This document shows, in pieces, positions 17,140 to 26,641 of a stretch of 64,000 nt of DNA. Numbering within the stretch: position 1 is the stretch's first letter; each line of letters opens with the position of its first letter. The translations under genes were made by a program, and so were the position numbers. This DNA comes from Octadecabacter antarcticus 307 (lineage in GTDB: Bacteria > Pseudomonadota > Alphaproteobacteria > Rhodobacterales > Rhodobacteraceae), in the NCBI RefSeq assembly GCF_000155675.2, contig NC_020911.1, forward strand, positions 2,346,501-2,410,500. The letters run 5' to 3'. The notes beneath the pieces were generated by a model that worked only from the letters and a program-made list of their open reading frames with translations, searched no databases and was not told the origin of the DNA.

Positions 17140-18438
17140 CTAGATCAGCGGCGCGATCTTCAATTCCGAAATGCGGTTTTCGTCTTTTGCCAGTACCTCA
17201 AACCGAAAGCCATGGAAGCTAAACACTTGACCCACAACGGGAATCATCTGGGCTTCGTGGATGACCAGACCCGCAACCGTGTTGGCCTCATCATCGGGGA
17301 GGTTCCAGTCGGTTGCGCGATTCACATCGCGGATCGTCATCGTGCCATCGACGGTGTAACTGCCATCTTCCGCCGCAGTGACGTCGTTTTCTTCGTCGGT
17401 GTCGAATTCGTCCGTAATTTCACCGACGATCTCTTCGAGGATATCTTCGAGCGTGATCAGCCCCTGCAAGGTGCCATATTCGTCCACCACCAGCGCGAAG
17501 TGCGTGCGCCGCGCCAAAAACTGGCGCATCTGATCGTCCAGCGTCGTGGTTTCCGGAATGAAATATGGCGACATCGACACCGTCAGGATATCTAATTCAT
17601 CCATTTCATGCGGTTCAATCCGCCCATCACCCAGCATTTTATGCAGCGCGCGCAGCAGGTCTTTGGCGTGCAATGTTCCGATGATATTTTCCGGCTCATC
17701 GCGATACAACGGCAGGCGGGTGTGATTGCTGTCCAGACACAGACGCAGGATTTCTGCTACGGGCAGGGCAGCGTCGATCATCTCAATTTCTGTGCGGTGC
17801 AGCATGATTTCTTCGACCGTGCGTTCAGCCAAATCAAGCGCGCCTAAAATCCGGTCGCGGTCTTCCTTTTCGACCACACCTTCGGAATGGCCAAGCTGCA
17901 ACGCGCCCGCGATTTCTTCGCGCACGGCAAGGATGTTGCTGTCTGGGTCGGTCTGCACGCCAAACAATCGAAGTGATACGCGCACGACGATGCGAACACC
18001 CGCTACAAGTGGTGAAAGGATGCGGATCACCCATATTACGATCGGTGCAGAAACCGACGATGCCTTTTCGGGTTGCGTAATGGCATAAGTTTTGGGCAGG
18101 ACTTCGGCGAAAATCAGGATTAGGGCCGTCATCACGAGCGACGCATAAATGACGCCGTTAACTCCGAAAATTTTGGTCAACAGGGCTGTTGCCAGTGATG
18201 TGGCGACGACGTTGGCAATATTATTGCCCATCAGGATCGCGCCGATAAAGCGCTCTTCGTCTTCCTTGATCTTGAGCGCCAATGCCGCGCCTTTGTCACC
18301 CCGATCCGCGTTCGACCGTAGCCGTCCACGCGATGCGGCTGTTAATGCAGTTTCCGTGCCCGAAAAGAACCCCGATGTCATCAACAGGACGAAGACAACG
18401 CCACAGGTGATCCAGAATGAAGCGTCAAACATTTTCAT
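17140..18438 (-). CDS. CorC/HlyC-family (CNNM-type) transporter-associated membrane protein
   Basis: A 432-residue inner-membrane protein. The N-terminal DUF21/CNNM domain (about 1-190) has several membrane segments (FWITCGVVFVLLMTSGFF; VIYASLVMTALILIFAEVLP) and the typical SGTETALTAASRGRL and GNNIANV motifs. A CBS pair follows at about 205-335 (HTRLPLYRDEPENIIG, FALVVDEYGTLQGLITLED), then the C-terminal CorC_HlyC domain (about 350-430). The family is linked to magnesium or other cation efflux and resistance. Read from ATG 18438; it lies 63 bases downstream of the xerD stop on the same strand, so it may be co-transcribed with xerD. Confidence 0.92.
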   Translation of the reverse strand: MKMFDASFWITCGVVFVLLMTSGFFSGTETALTAASRGRLRSNADRGDKGAALALKIKEDEERFIGAILMGNNIANVVATSLATALLTKIFGVNGVIYASLVMTALILIFAEVLPKTYAITQPEKASSVSAPIVIWVIRILSPLVAGVRIVVRVSLRLFGVQTDPDSNILAVREEIAGALQLGHSEGVVEKEDRDRILGALDLAERTVEEIMLHRTEIEMIDAALPVAEILRLCLDSNHTRLPLYRDEPENIIGTLHAKDLLRALHKMLGDGRIEPHEMDELDILTVSMSPYFIPETTTLDDQMRQFLARRTHFALVVDEYGTLQGLITLEDILEEIVGEITDEFDTDEENDVTAAEDGSYTVDGTMTIRDVNRATDWNLPDDEANTVAGLVIHEAQMIPVVGQVFSFHGFRFEVLAKDENRISELKIAPLI

Positions 18439-18501
18439 ACTCGTATGATTTGGGGAGACTGTCGATCATGGACTATGTTATGGGCGCGCAGGCAAGCAGC
18501 A

Positions 18502-19449
18502 TCAAGTGGAACCGCTTGTTTTAGTCGCTTTCGCCAGTGGATGATATTCCAGCACCAGTTTTTTCAACCGTTCATCCAGCACATGGGTGTAAATCTCGGT
18601 CGTCGCCACATCCGCGTGTCCCAGAAGCGTCTGGATAGATCGCAGGTCGGCGCCGCCCTCAAGCAGATGGGTGGCAAAGGCGTGGCGCATGGTGTGGGGT
18701 GTCGCCTTGAACGGGGGGACGCCACCTGCCAGCGCAAGGTCCTTGATCAGGTTGAAGAAGCTTTGCCGCGTCAGATGGCCAAGTTTGCCGCGCGATGGGA
18801 ATAGGAATTTTGACCGTGGTGTACCGTCTTTGAACGCTTCATCTTCCGTTCTGTCACGGGTTTTTAGCCAGATCGCAGTGGCAGCGCGCGCGGGCGGTGA
18901 CAGCGGCACCATGCGTTCTTTGTCGCCTTTGCCGCGCACCAACAACATGCGCGGATCACCCCTTGCCGCAGACACCGGCAGCGACACTAATTCAGTGACG
19001 CGCATGCCCGTGGCGTACAGCAATTCCATCAGACAGGTCGTGCGCAATGGTTCTTTTTTGGCGTCACGGGCGGCGTTGAGAAGCGCGTCTACTTCGTCGT
19101 GGCTGAGCGTTTTGGGCAACCGTTTGTCGCGACCGGGGCCAGAGACTTGGATCGCCGGATTGTCGACCCGCCAGCCTTCCTCAAACGCAAAGCGAAACAG
19201 CTGTTTGATCGCTGACAACCGCCGCGCACGGGTTGATTTGGCAAGGCCGTGCGCGTCGCACCAGATCAGATATTTTTCAACATGGTCTTGTGTAACAGCG
19301 GCAAAATGTATGCCTTTCAGCCGTTCAGAAAAATCTATCAGGTCGCGTGCGTAGGCCAGTTGTGTATTGGTCGCCGCGTCAAGTTCCGCCGCCTGTGCCT
19401 CAAGAAACGCCTGTATCCAATGTGCGTTGGGGCGGTTTGCGGCGCTCAT
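18502..19449 (-). CDS. xerD: Site-specific tyrosine recombinase XerD
   Basis: A 315-residue tyrosine recombinase that with XerC resolves chromosome dimers at dif, under FtsK control. The N-terminal SAM-like DNA-binding domain (about 1-100) has NTQLAYARDL and TRARRLSAIKQLFRFAFEEG; the catalytic domain carries Arg in ATGMRVTELVSLP, Lys in VRGKGDKERMVPL, HTMRHAFATHLLEGGADLRS, the second His in LLGHADV and the nucleophile Tyr in TTEIYTHV. Length is close to XerD (298 in E. coli). Its ATG overlaps the stop of the preceding 531-residue gene by four bases, so the two are translationally linked. XerC cannot be wholly excluded from sequence alone. Confidence 0.9.
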   Translation of the reverse strand: MSAANRPNAHWIQAFLEAQAAELDAATNTQLAYARDLIDFSERLKGIHFAAVTQDHVEKYLIWCDAHGLAKSTRARRLSAIKQLFRFAFEEGWRVDNPAIQVSGPGRDKRLPKTLSHDEVDALLNAARDAKKEPLRTTCLMELLYATGMRVTELVSLPVSAARGDPRMLLVRGKGDKERMVPLSPPARAATAIWLKTRDRTEDEAFKDGTPRSKFLFPSRGKLGHLTRQSFFNLIKDLALAGGVPPFKATPHTMRHAFATHLLEGGADLRSIQTLLGHADVATTEIYTHVLDERLKKLVLEYHPLAKATKTSGST

Positions 19450-21041
19450 GGCAGCAGCAGATATTGCAGTGCGGTGCGCCTTGCAACGTCTTCAAGTCCC
19501 AAGGCGCGCAGGGTTGCGAAGCCTTCTTTGAAGGCTGATTGGTCGCCGTCGATGCCTTGTTGTAACGTGGCTATGGCGCGCAAGATCGCCTCTCCTGTGC
19601 GGCCTAGGCTGGCCATCGCGACCAGTGCGGCGTTAGGATTGGCGGTGAACGCATCCTGTATCAGACGGTATTTTGCGCCGCCAGCAAAGGCATTTGACGG
19701 ATCGCCACGCGCAACGGCTGCAAGGAATCGATTGGTTGCGGCCAAGTCTTCGTTCAGCGCCGCCAGTTCGTACTTATCCGACAAAAGTAGGAACGTGAAC
19801 ACGACTGATGTATCGCGCCCAACAGCTGTATTATTACCAACATCGGCGGCCATATCAATCAACTGGCGTGCAAACACCCGCGCGAGCGGAACGGCAACTC
19901 CGACAGATCGCGCTTCATTCCAAAGCGCTGTAACCGCACGATACTTGGTTTGATGATCATTGCCCACCAACGCTGCATCAAGCGCATTCACCGCCCGTGC
20001 GCGTTCCCAAACACCACCCGAAGCGGCCGGAACGCGGGCAGTATAGAGCCCGAGCAGCGCGTTGTCCGAAATTGCGCTTGCACGCGAGAGGCGTTCCGCC
20101 GCCTCAAGCTGGGATTTCCATCCGACATTGGCCCGCAGATCCGCTTGGGAAAACGCCCGCGGCAAGCCAACAGTCGTGAGCGGTGATCCGATCGCTTCAA
20201 ACATTCGAAACGTCAGCGGCGTAGCGCGGGCAGGCGGCGTCAACGCCCGCTCGTTTTCGAATAAATCAGGATCAAGAAACCGCGACAGCAAAGAGCCAGT
20301 TTCTGCGTCAACATCCCCAAGTGCAAGTCCGGTGTTCAGTGTCAAGGCGGCGGCAGACCAATCGCCAGAACGTGACAAACAGAAAATACGTGCCGACGGG
20401 GTCGGGGCCACATCGGGTTTATTGCGCAACGCGCGACAGGCCGCGTCTTCGGTGCCCGTCAATAAAGACACATCAAACCAGCGGCGAAACAATTCTGGCG
20501 TGTCCGGTGTCGAGGCCTCAAGCATCGCTTGCGCCGGTTCGAGCGCTCCAAAATCGAGCAGTTTATCCACGCGGGCCAAGAAAAACGCGCCCGGTGTTGC
20601 GGCTTCAAGCGGTGGGTTGGCTTGTGTGATGGTCAGCGTGATCAACAAATCCTGCACCGCAGGCAGGGTGTCGACCTGTTCAGCCCGCAAAAGCGCGATC
20701 AACGTTGCGACATCGCTGCCGGCCCATAAATCAGCGGGCAGTCCCGTCGATGATGGCGGCAGTAGACCCAGCACACGTGGCGCTGCACCGCTCAAAGCTT
20801 GTACTGACACATTTGGTGTGTTCGCGGAATTGGCGACGGGGGCTTCATTGGCATCAGGCGTGCGGGTCGCTTGCGTGCCCAGAACAGGTGCGGTGGCCAT
20901 TACGTCAGGTTGTTGAACACTTTCGGACAGCCAATCAATGGCCGACAGGGGTGCATCTTGGCGTGCAACATCAGTCGATTGGGCCCAAACAGGGGTAGCA
21001 CACGACACTAATAATCCAACCAAGGCAGTGCGTACCACCAT
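19446..21041 (-). CDS. Exported protein of unknown function, xerD operon
   Basis: A 531-residue protein I cannot assign to a known family. ATG at 21041 gives a signal peptide (MVVRTALVGLLVSCATPVWA, then QS). Thereafter it is rich in alanine and leucine and mostly helical in character, with repeated helical hairpin-like stretches (for example GALEPAQAMLEASTPDTPEL; RRWFDVSLLTGTEDAACRAL) suggestive of a TPR- or SEL1-like alpha solenoid, but without clear consensus repeats. The start overlaps the stop of the 50-residue membrane protein by one base (TGATG) and its end overlaps xerD by four. A larger reading further upstream would only run through that small gene in another frame. Periplasmic location is inferred from the signal peptide. 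Confidence 0.8.
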   Translation of the reverse strand: MVVRTALVGLLVSCATPVWAQSTDVARQDAPLSAIDWLSESVQQPDVMATAPVLGTQATRTPDANEAPVANSANTPNVSVQALSGAAPRVLGLLPPSSTGLPADLWAGSDVATLIALLRAEQVDTLPAVQDLLITLTITQANPPLEAATPGAFFLARVDKLLDFGALEPAQAMLEASTPDTPELFRRWFDVSLLTGTEDAACRALRNKPDVAPTPSARIFCLSRSGDWSAAALTLNTGLALGDVDAETGSLLSRFLDPDLFENERALTPPARATPLTFRMFEAIGSPLTTVGLPRAFSQADLRANVGWKSQLEAAERLSRASAISDNALLGLYTARVPAASGGVWERARAVNALDAALVGNDHQTKYRAVTALWNEARSVGVAVPLARVFARQLIDMAADVGNNTAVGRDTSVVFTFLLLSDKYELAALNEDLAATNRFLAAVARGDPSNAFAGGAKYRLIQDAFTANPNAALVAMASLGRTGEAILRAIATLQQGIDGDQSAFKEGFATLRALGLEDVARRTALQYLLLP

Positions 21042-21193
21042 CAATCGATCCCTAACGTCACGGGTTTTACAACCTCCTGAACAGGGGCGGAAAAATCGTT
21101 TGGCATGAAAATCGGACCCAAATAGGCATAGGCCACAAATGCAGCGGCCGCCAAAACCACAAGCACAAAAAAAAATTTGATCAATCGCCACAT
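21041..21193 (-). CDS. 50-residue single-pass membrane protein, first gene of xerD operon
   Basis: Small protein starting MWRLIKFFFVLVVLAAAAFV: a basic N-terminus, one membrane helix (about residues 5-25), then a short proline-containing tail ending VVKPVTLGID that would face the periplasm. The stop overlaps the start of the next gene by one base, so it is very likely translated. There is no recognisable family. A longer in-frame reading from 21262 has no ribosome binding site and adds a polar stretch before the helix; I prefer the ATG at 21193. The tight coupling to an exported protein suggests a membrane-anchored partner. Confidence 0.7.
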   Translation of the reverse strand: MWRLIKFFFVLVVLAAAAFVAYAYLGPIFMPNDFSAPVQEVVKPVTLGID

Positions 21194-21390
21194 ATAATTC
21201 GCCCCGTTTTCCTCGGCCGTATTTCTGGCCGAAATGCACAGCCTCAGTTGCTGCTTTGCCAATCGTTATATATGTCCTTGTCTGCAAGATCACGCCACCG
21301 CGTCGTAATTATTTTCAAACCGGCGGGGGGCAGCCGATTTTGGGTTAGTAAGTTTCTGCTAATGCCGGCAAAATAGGGGCGAACACTATA

Positions 21391-21972
21391 ATGGACCACC
21401 TTGAGAGCCTGCAGACAGCCCAACCCGCGCATCATTTACGCGCCACTGTTGTCCTTGTGGGCATGATGGGGTCGGGCAAAACTGCCATCGGTCGGACTTT
21501 GGCACTGAAATTAGGGGTGCCTTACGTCGATTCTGATGCCGAGATTGAAGCTGCAGCCAACGCCACCATCGCCGAGATTTTTGCCCGTTCGGGTGAGCCG
21601 TTTTTTCGCAACCGCGAGGCAGAAGTCATCGCGCGGCTGCTGCAATCCGACCCGTGTGTGTTGTCAACGGGCGGCGGCGCCTATCTGGCGGACCGCAACC
21701 GAGAAGCGATTTCCAGGCACGGCGTTGCCGTCTGGCTGGACGCCGATCTTGATCTGCTCTGGGAACGGGTGCGCCACAAGGACACGCGCCCGCTATTGCG
21801 CACGCCTGATCCTCGAAAGACGCTGGGCGATATTTTCAAAGAGCGCGCGCCGATTTATCGATTGGCCGACCTGCGTGCCGAGGCAAAACCCGAATTTTCC
21901 ATTGATGATATGACCACAGAAGTGCTGCGCGTGCTGGCCTCCCGCCCTGATGTGCTGGAGCCCGTGACATGA
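21391..21972 (+). CDS. aroK: Shikimate kinase
   Basis: Phosphorylates shikimate with ATP in the chorismate (aromatic amino acid) pathway, cytoplasmic. 193 residues; the P-loop GMMGSGKT is at 24-31, the shikimate-binding DSDAEIE, the segment GEPFFRNREAEV and STGGGAYL follow, and the lid region KDTRPLL. About 18 residues precede the family's normal start, and they hold no other ATG. The stop overlaps the aroB start by four bases (ATGA), the classic aroK-aroB operon. It is divergent from the xerD operon across a 200-base gap. Confidence 0.96.
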   Translation: MDHLESLQTAQPAHHLRATVVLVGMMGSGKTAIGRTLALKLGVPYVDSDAEIEAAANATIAEIFARSGEPFFRNREAEVIARLLQSDPCVLSTGGGAYLADRNREAISRHGVAVWLDADLDLLWERVRHKDTRPLLRTPDPRKTLGDIFKERAPIYRLADLRAEAKPEFSIDDMTTEVLRVLASRPDVLEPVT

Positions 21973-23081
21973 CCGAAACCGTCCATATTGACCTGCCCGG
22001 TCGCGCTTATGACGTGGTGATCGGGCCTGGATTATTGGCGCAGGCCGGCACGCGGATCGCACCGTTCCTGAAACGCCCACGGGTGGTGGTTGTAACCGAA
22101 GAAAACGTAGCGGCCCTGCATCTCGGCGCGCTGAAATCTGGGCTTTCCGCATCTGGCATTACGTCTGACGCCCTTGTGCTGCCACCCGGCGAAAGCACCA
22201 AAAGCTGGCCGTTTCTAGAGCAAACTGTCGAATGGCTGCTGTCTCAAAAGGTTGAACGCGGTGATGTTGTGGTGGCCTTTGGTGGCGGGGTGATTGGCGA
22301 TCTGGTGGGCTTTGCGGCCGCCACGGTGCGACGCGGTGTTCGGTTTGTGCAAATACCGACATCGCTTCTTGCGCAGGTCGACAGTTCCGTTGGCGGCAAG
22401 ACAGGGATCAATTCGCCAAGCGGCAAGAATCTGATTGGCGCGTTTCACCAGCCGACGTTGGTTCTGGCGGACACTGAATTACTGGGCACGCTAAAGGCCC
22501 GCGACTTTCTGTCGGGCTACGGTGAGGTGGTGAAATACGGGCTTTTGGGTGATGCCAATTTCTTTGATTGGTTGGAAAAGCAGGGTCCTGCGCTGGCCAA
22601 CGGCGATATGGATGCACGGGTGAATGCGGTGAAACGGTCCGTTGAAATGAAAGCCTGTATTGTAGAACGCGATGAAACCGAACAGGGCGAGCGTGCGCTT
22701 CTCAACCTCGGCCACACGTTTTGTCACGCGCTTGAGGCGGCGACTGGGTATGGTGATCGTCTGTTGCACGGCGAAGGCGTCGCAATCGGTTGTGCGCTGG
22801 CGTTTGAGGTGTCCGCGCGTTTGGGCCTATGCAGTCAAGAGGACCCCAGTCGTGTTCGGGCGCACCTTAAGGGCATGGGAATGAAAACCGATCTGGCAGA
22901 CATTGAAGGCGCATTGCCGGGTGCCGACGCGCTGCTGGCCCTGATGGGGCAGGATAAAAAAGTCGTCGATGGCCAGCTGCGGTTCATTCTGGCACGTGGC
23001 ATTGGCGACGCGTTCGTGACAGCAGATGTGCCGGCGGATACGGTGCTGTCCGTACTGCGCGATGGATTGATGGTTCGCTAA
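21969..23081 (+). CDS. aroB: 3-dehydroquinate synthase
   Basis: Second enzyme of the shikimate pathway; converts DAHP to 3-dehydroquinate using NAD and a divalent metal. 370 residues, normal length. NAD-binding GGGVIGDLVGFAA, the substrate loop SVGGKTGINSPSGKNLIGAF, ILARGIGDAF and metal ligands in LLNLGHTFCHALEAATGY and LLHGEGVAIG are all visible. It is translationally coupled to aroK. A strong bidirectional hairpin follows at 23104-23133 and separates it from the converging ssb gene. Confidence 0.97.
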   Translation: MTETVHIDLPGRAYDVVIGPGLLAQAGTRIAPFLKRPRVVVVTEENVAALHLGALKSGLSASGITSDALVLPPGESTKSWPFLEQTVEWLLSQKVERGDVVVAFGGGVIGDLVGFAAATVRRGVRFVQIPTSLLAQVDSSVGGKTGINSPSGKNLIGAFHQPTLVLADTELLGTLKARDFLSGYGEVVKYGLLGDANFFDWLEKQGPALANGDMDARVNAVKRSVEMKACIVERDETEQGERALLNLGHTFCHALEAATGYGDRLLHGEGVAIGCALAFEVSARLGLCSQEDPSRVRAHLKGMGMKTDLADIEGALPGADALLALMGQDKKVVDGQLRFILARGIGDAFVTADVPADTVLSVLRDGLMVR

Positions 23082-23103
23082 ACTAAGAACCAAAAGAATG
23101 AGA

Positions 23104-23133
23104 AACCCGCGACGGCCAAAGGCCACGCGGGTT
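23104..23133. terminator. Bidirectional terminator between aroB and ssb
   Basis: Stem AACCCGCG (23104-23111) and CGCGGGTT (23126-23133) with an inner GGCC-AAA-GGCC stem. It lies between converging genes and is A-rich on its left side, T/A-rich on its right, so it could serve both strands. Confidence 0.8.
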
Positions 23134-23162
23134 CTAATAATTCCATTGTGGCTTGGATATTT

Positions 23163-23705
23163 TTAGAACGGGATTTCGTCGTCCATATCGCTGCTACCGC
23201 CGCCACCGCCTTGGCCGCCGCCTTGATCGCCGCCGCCGTAACCACCACCACTGCCGCCACCGCCGTAACCGCCGCCCTGATCGCCGCCACCATATTCGCC
23301 GCCTTGATCACCACCGCCATATCCGCCACCGCCGCCGCCGGACCCGCCATCACTGCGTCCGCCAATCATCGTCATCACCCCGTCATAGCCCTGCAGCACG
23401 ATTTCGGTCGAATACTTGTCGACCCCGGATTGATCCTGCCATTTGCGGGTCTGCAACTTGCCCTCGATATAAACCGTGGAGCCCTTTTTAAGGTATTGTT
23501 CCGCAACGCGCACCAACCCCTCCTGAAAGATTGCAACGGAATGCCATTCGGTCTTCTCGCGCCGCTCACCGGTGTTCTTGTCTTTCCAGTTTTCAGACGT
23601 GGCGATGCGCAGGTTGCACACCTTGCCGCCGTTCTGAAAGCTGCGCACTTCTGGGTCGCGACCCAGATTGCCGATAATCATGACTTTGTTAAGCGAACCG
23701 GCCAT
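23163..23705 (-). CDS. ssb: Single-stranded DNA-binding protein
   Basis: Binds and protects single-stranded DNA in replication, repair and recombination and recruits partners through its acidic tail. 180 residues: an OB fold at 1-110 ([39 protein letters not shown]-like segment [12 protein letters not shown]), then a glycine-rich linker of repeated [12 protein letters not shown] units (about 118-172), then the conserved tip DMDDEIPF. Start ATG follows AGGAGG by six bases, an unusually strong ribosome binding site. No LexA box is seen in its short upstream region. The linker is encoded by a DNA-level tandem repeat (about 23195-23345) and may vary in length. Confidence 0.97.
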   Translation of the reverse strand: MAGSLNKVMIIGNLGRDPEVRSFQNGGKVCNLRIATSENWKDKNTGERREKTEWHSVAIFQEGLVRVAEQYLKKGSTVYIEGKLQTRKWQDQSGVDKYSTEIVLQGYDGVMTMIGGRSDGGSGGGGGGYGGGDQGGEYGGGDQGGGYGGGGSGGGYGGGDQGGGQGGGGGSSDMDDEIPF

Positions 23706-23834
23706 GGTGAGCCTCCTATAGAATCTGAGTTGTGTTGTTGATTGTTACATCACCTGAAACTGGTAAATAACCCCATAATGTGTGGAATCGCAGCTTGGTT
23801 TAGGCTATCCTTGCGCAAACGTAGGGGCAGCTTG

Positions 23835-24422
23835 ATGCGAGTGTTGGGATTTTTGGCTGGATTTGCCGTTGTCGTGTCCAGTATTCCGGTGACGGCGGAC
23901 AGCCTGTCGACCCGCAATCGCACGACGCTTTTTAGCTCTCAACTGGAAGTTTTGGACGGGCGTGCGTCGTCACAATATGCCAATTCGATCCGTTTGCAGC
24001 CGTCGCGTGTCGTCATTCCATCCGCTGCAAACACAGGAACGCAATACAGCGGCAATTATAGTGGCGAATTTCTGGAAATGGCGAAGTCGGCGGCGCGGCG
24101 TAACAATGTGCCTGAGGATTTGTTCTTGCGATTGGTGCAGCAAGAAAGTGCATGGAACCCGAACGCGGTGTCCTCAGCGGGCGCGATGGGACTGGCGCAA
24201 CTGATGCCTGGAACAGCCCAATACCTGCGGGTAAATGCGCGTGATCCTTATCAAAATCTTGATGGTGGGGCGCGGTATTTGCGTAAACAATATGACGCAT
24301 TTGGATCGTGGCGTTTGGCGTTGGCGGCCTACAATGCGGGGCCCGGCGCAGTGCAGCGGCACGGTGGCGTGCCGCCATTTCGTGAGACGCGCAATTATGT
24401 ACGTGTGATTTGGGGAAACTGA
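23835..24422 (+). CDS. Lytic transglycosylase (SLT domain)
   Basis: Periplasmic muramidase-like enzyme that cleaves glycan strands of peptidoglycan to 1,6-anhydro ends. ATG at 23835, preceded by AGGGGCAG, gives 195 residues with a signal peptide ([19 protein letters not shown] then TADS); an in-frame ATG 93 bases upstream lacks a ribosome binding site and would put 31 residues before the signal. The SLT domain spans about 80-190: [18 protein letters not shown] with the catalytic Glu, [14 protein letters not shown], and [17 protein letters not shown]. The stop is followed directly by a short perfect hairpin. It is a single gene divergent from ssb. Confidence 0.92.
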   Translation: MRVLGFLAGFAVVVSSIPVTADSLSTRNRTTLFSSQLEVLDGRASSQYANSIRLQPSRVVIPSAANTGTQYSGNYSGEFLEMAKSAARRNNVPEDLFLRLVQQESAWNPNAVSSAGAMGLAQLMPGTAQYLRVNARDPYQNLDGGARYLRKQYDAFGSWRLALAAYNAGPGAVQRHGGVPPFRETRNYVRVIWGN

Positions 24423-24437
24423 AAACCAAAGGTTTTC
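24421..24437 (+). terminator. Short hairpin at transglycosylase gene end
   Basis: GAAAACC (24421-24427), loop AAA, GGTTTTC (24431-24437); it begins within the stop codon. It is AT-rich and has no T run, so termination is possible but weak. Confidence 0.4.
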
Positions 24438-24558
24438 GGCTGGTGCGATGTAGCGATACTTCTTGGGCAATTGCGGGTCGCACGCAGAAGTTTAGGCTTC
24501 GTAAAACCTAAGGTGCCACATTTACTGCAGCGCCTTAGGCATTGGTAACGATGGAAAA

Positions 24559-26637
24559 TTACTCAGCAGCCATCTGAATAACAGGTTCCATTGCGGCCAT
24601 ATCAGCATCGCTGAGGTGGCATTTTATTTGGTGACCGTTGTCCAACGTCCGCACAATCGGAACTTCGGTTTCGCACTTGGACCGACCAGCCTTGTCTTTC
24701 CAGTTACACCGCGTCTGGAAAGGGCAACCTGATGGTGGATTCATCGCCGATGGAATGTCACCTTCGAGGACGATGTGCTTTTTCTTGATCTTGGTGTCGG
24801 CAATTGGCACCGCTGACAGAAGTGCTTCTGTGTAGGGGTGATATGGCGGGCTGAAAACCTGATCGGTCGAGCCCATTTCCACCACATGACCAAGATACAT
24901 TACCATAACGCGATCAGACAGGTAGCGCACGATGCTCAGGTCATGGCTGATGAACAGCAGCGTGGTTTTATGTTCACGCTGGATTTCCATCAACAGGTCC
25001 GTCACAGCCGCCTGCACAGAAACATCGAGCGCCGACACAGGTTCATCCGCAACCACAATCCGCGCATCACCAGCAAAGGCGCGCGCGATACCGACACGTT
25101 GCTTTTGACCACCCGACAACTGGCGCGGCATCCGGTCGGCAAATTCGCGCGGCAATTTCACCAGATCAAGTAGGTTGAGCATACGCTCACGGCGTTCGCC
25201 ATCATTATTACCGATCTTGAAAATCTCAAGCGCGCGCATGATCTGACGCCCGACTGTCATGCTTGGGTTCAGTGTGTCGAACGGATTTTGGAATACCATC
25301 TGCACATCCGCAATGGTTTTGGTGTCGCGCTTTTCAATCGGGATGTCGCCGATGCTTTTGTTATCGAGCAATATTTCACCGGAGGTCGCCGTCTCAAGCC
25401 CCATCAGGACTTTGGCGAAGGTGGATTTACCACAACCAGATTCGCCGACAATGGCCAGCGTTTCAGACTCTCGCGCCTCAAATGTCAGCGTTTCATTGGC
25501 CTTGACGACTTTGGTGCTCCCGCTTGAGAACAGGGCAGACGCCGCAACTTCATAGTATTTCTTCAGGTTGTCCATCTTCAGAACAACGCGCCCAGGAGCG
25601 GGTTTTTCGGTTTGGGCACCGGCGACAAGCGGTGCGTTCCAGTCAATTTCATCGTGGCGCAAACAGCGGGTTTCGTGATCAAGCCCCGCGTCTGCCATAA
25701 AGATGTGGCCTTGATCGCAGCGGCCAGCCTCAAAATAGTCACAGCGAGGGCCGAAATTACAGCCCTTGGGGCGTTCATGGGGCAGCGGGAAATTGCCCGG
25801 AATGGCAACCAATGGTCGCGCGTTTTTGTCGGCACCAGGCAGTGGGATCGAGCGGAACAGCGCCTGCGTGTAAGGGTGGCGCATTTCGTCGAACACGCCT
25901 TCGATGGTACCGCGTTCGACTGCTTCGCCGGAATACATGACGCAAATCCGGTCGCAGGTTTCCAGTACAAGGCCGAGGTTGTGGCTGATGAACAGCATCG
26001 ATGTGCCGTATTTCTTGCCAAGGTCTTTGACCAGTTCAACAACCGCTGCCTCAACCGTCACATCAAGCGCGGTTGTTGGCTCGTCCAGGATCAACAGCGA
26101 CGGCTTTGACATCAGTGCCATCGCGATTACGATGCGCTGCTGCTGCCCACCTGAAAGTTGGTGCGGAAACGAGTTTAGCATGCGTTCGGGGTCAGGCAGT
26201 TTCACGTCCGTCACGACTTCAAGCGCGCGGGCATAGGCCACTTCTTTGGTGACGCCATCGTGGATCATCGGGACTTCCATCAGCTGTTTGCCGATGCGCA
26301 TGGCGGGGTTCAGAGATGCCATGGGTTCTTGATAGATCATCGCGATTTCTGAACCGCGAATGTCGCGCAATTCCTCGCGCGTCATGGTGTTCATCTCACG
26401 GCCCTTGAACTTGATTGACCCGCCAACAATGCGCCCGTTCACGCCAAGGTCTTGCATCACCCCGAGTGCGACCGTGGATTTGCCACAGCCGGATTCGCCA
26501 ACAATGCCAAGCGCTTCACCGGGCTGCAGCGATGCCGAGAAGTTCATCACCGCAGGGATTTCGCGCAGCCGTGTAAAGAAGCTGATGGAGAGCCTGTCGA
26601 TCTCAAGGATCGGGCCGTCGTAAGGTATCTTATCCAT
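24559..26637 (-). CDS. Oligopeptide-type ABC transporter, fused double ATPase
   Basis: 692 residues holding two complete ABC ATPase domains in one chain, the equivalent of DppD and DppF fused. Domain 1 (about 8-270) has Walker A GESGCGKS, signature LSGGQQQR and Walker B LLILDEP; domain 2 (about 350-620) has GESGCGKS, LSGGQKQR and VVADEPVSALDVSVQAA. Each is followed by the oligopeptide C-terminal cysteine motif (GCNFGPRCDYFEAGRC; CPFQTRCNWKDKAG). It energises import by the adjoining permeases, and its start is four bases after the stop of the second permease gene. It is last in the operon; substrate unknown within the dipeptide/oligopeptide/opine class. Confidence 0.94.
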   Translation of the reverse strand: MDKIPYDGPILEIDRLSISFFTRLREIPAVMNFSASLQPGEALGIVGESGCGKSTVALGVMQDLGVNGRIVGGSIKFKGREMNTMTREELRDIRGSEIAMIYQEPMASLNPAMRIGKQLMEVPMIHDGVTKEVAYARALEVVTDVKLPDPERMLNSFPHQLSGGQQQRIVIAMALMSKPSLLILDEPTTALDVTVEAAVVELVKDLGKKYGTSMLFISHNLGLVLETCDRICVMYSGEAVERGTIEGVFDEMRHPYTQALFRSIPLPGADKNARPLVAIPGNFPLPHERPKGCNFGPRCDYFEAGRCDQGHIFMADAGLDHETRCLRHDEIDWNAPLVAGAQTEKPAPGRVVLKMDNLKKYYEVAASALFSSGSTKVVKANETLTFEARESETLAIVGESGCGKSTFAKVLMGLETATSGEILLDNKSIGDIPIEKRDTKTIADVQMVFQNPFDTLNPSMTVGRQIMRALEIFKIGNNDGERRERMLNLLDLVKLPREFADRMPRQLSGGQKQRVGIARAFAGDARIVVADEPVSALDVSVQAAVTDLLMEIQREHKTTLLFISHDLSIVRYLSDRVMVMYLGHVVEMGSTDQVFSPPYHPYTEALLSAVPIADTKIKKKHIVLEGDIPSAMNPPSGCPFQTRCNWKDKAGRSKCETEVPIVRTLDNGHQIKCHLSDADMAAMEPVIQMAAE

Positions 26638-26641
26638 GGGC

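Noticed and set aside
16918..17595. Long plus-strand frame across the CorC gene
   Set aside because: It is mostly antisense to a clear CorC protein and has no ribosome binding site; only its first hydrophobic part could be a relic.
20062..20916. 284-codon plus-strand frame
   Set aside because: It is antisense to the 531-residue exported protein and rich in Ser/Arg/Ala, the usual composition of antisense shadows in GC-rich genes.
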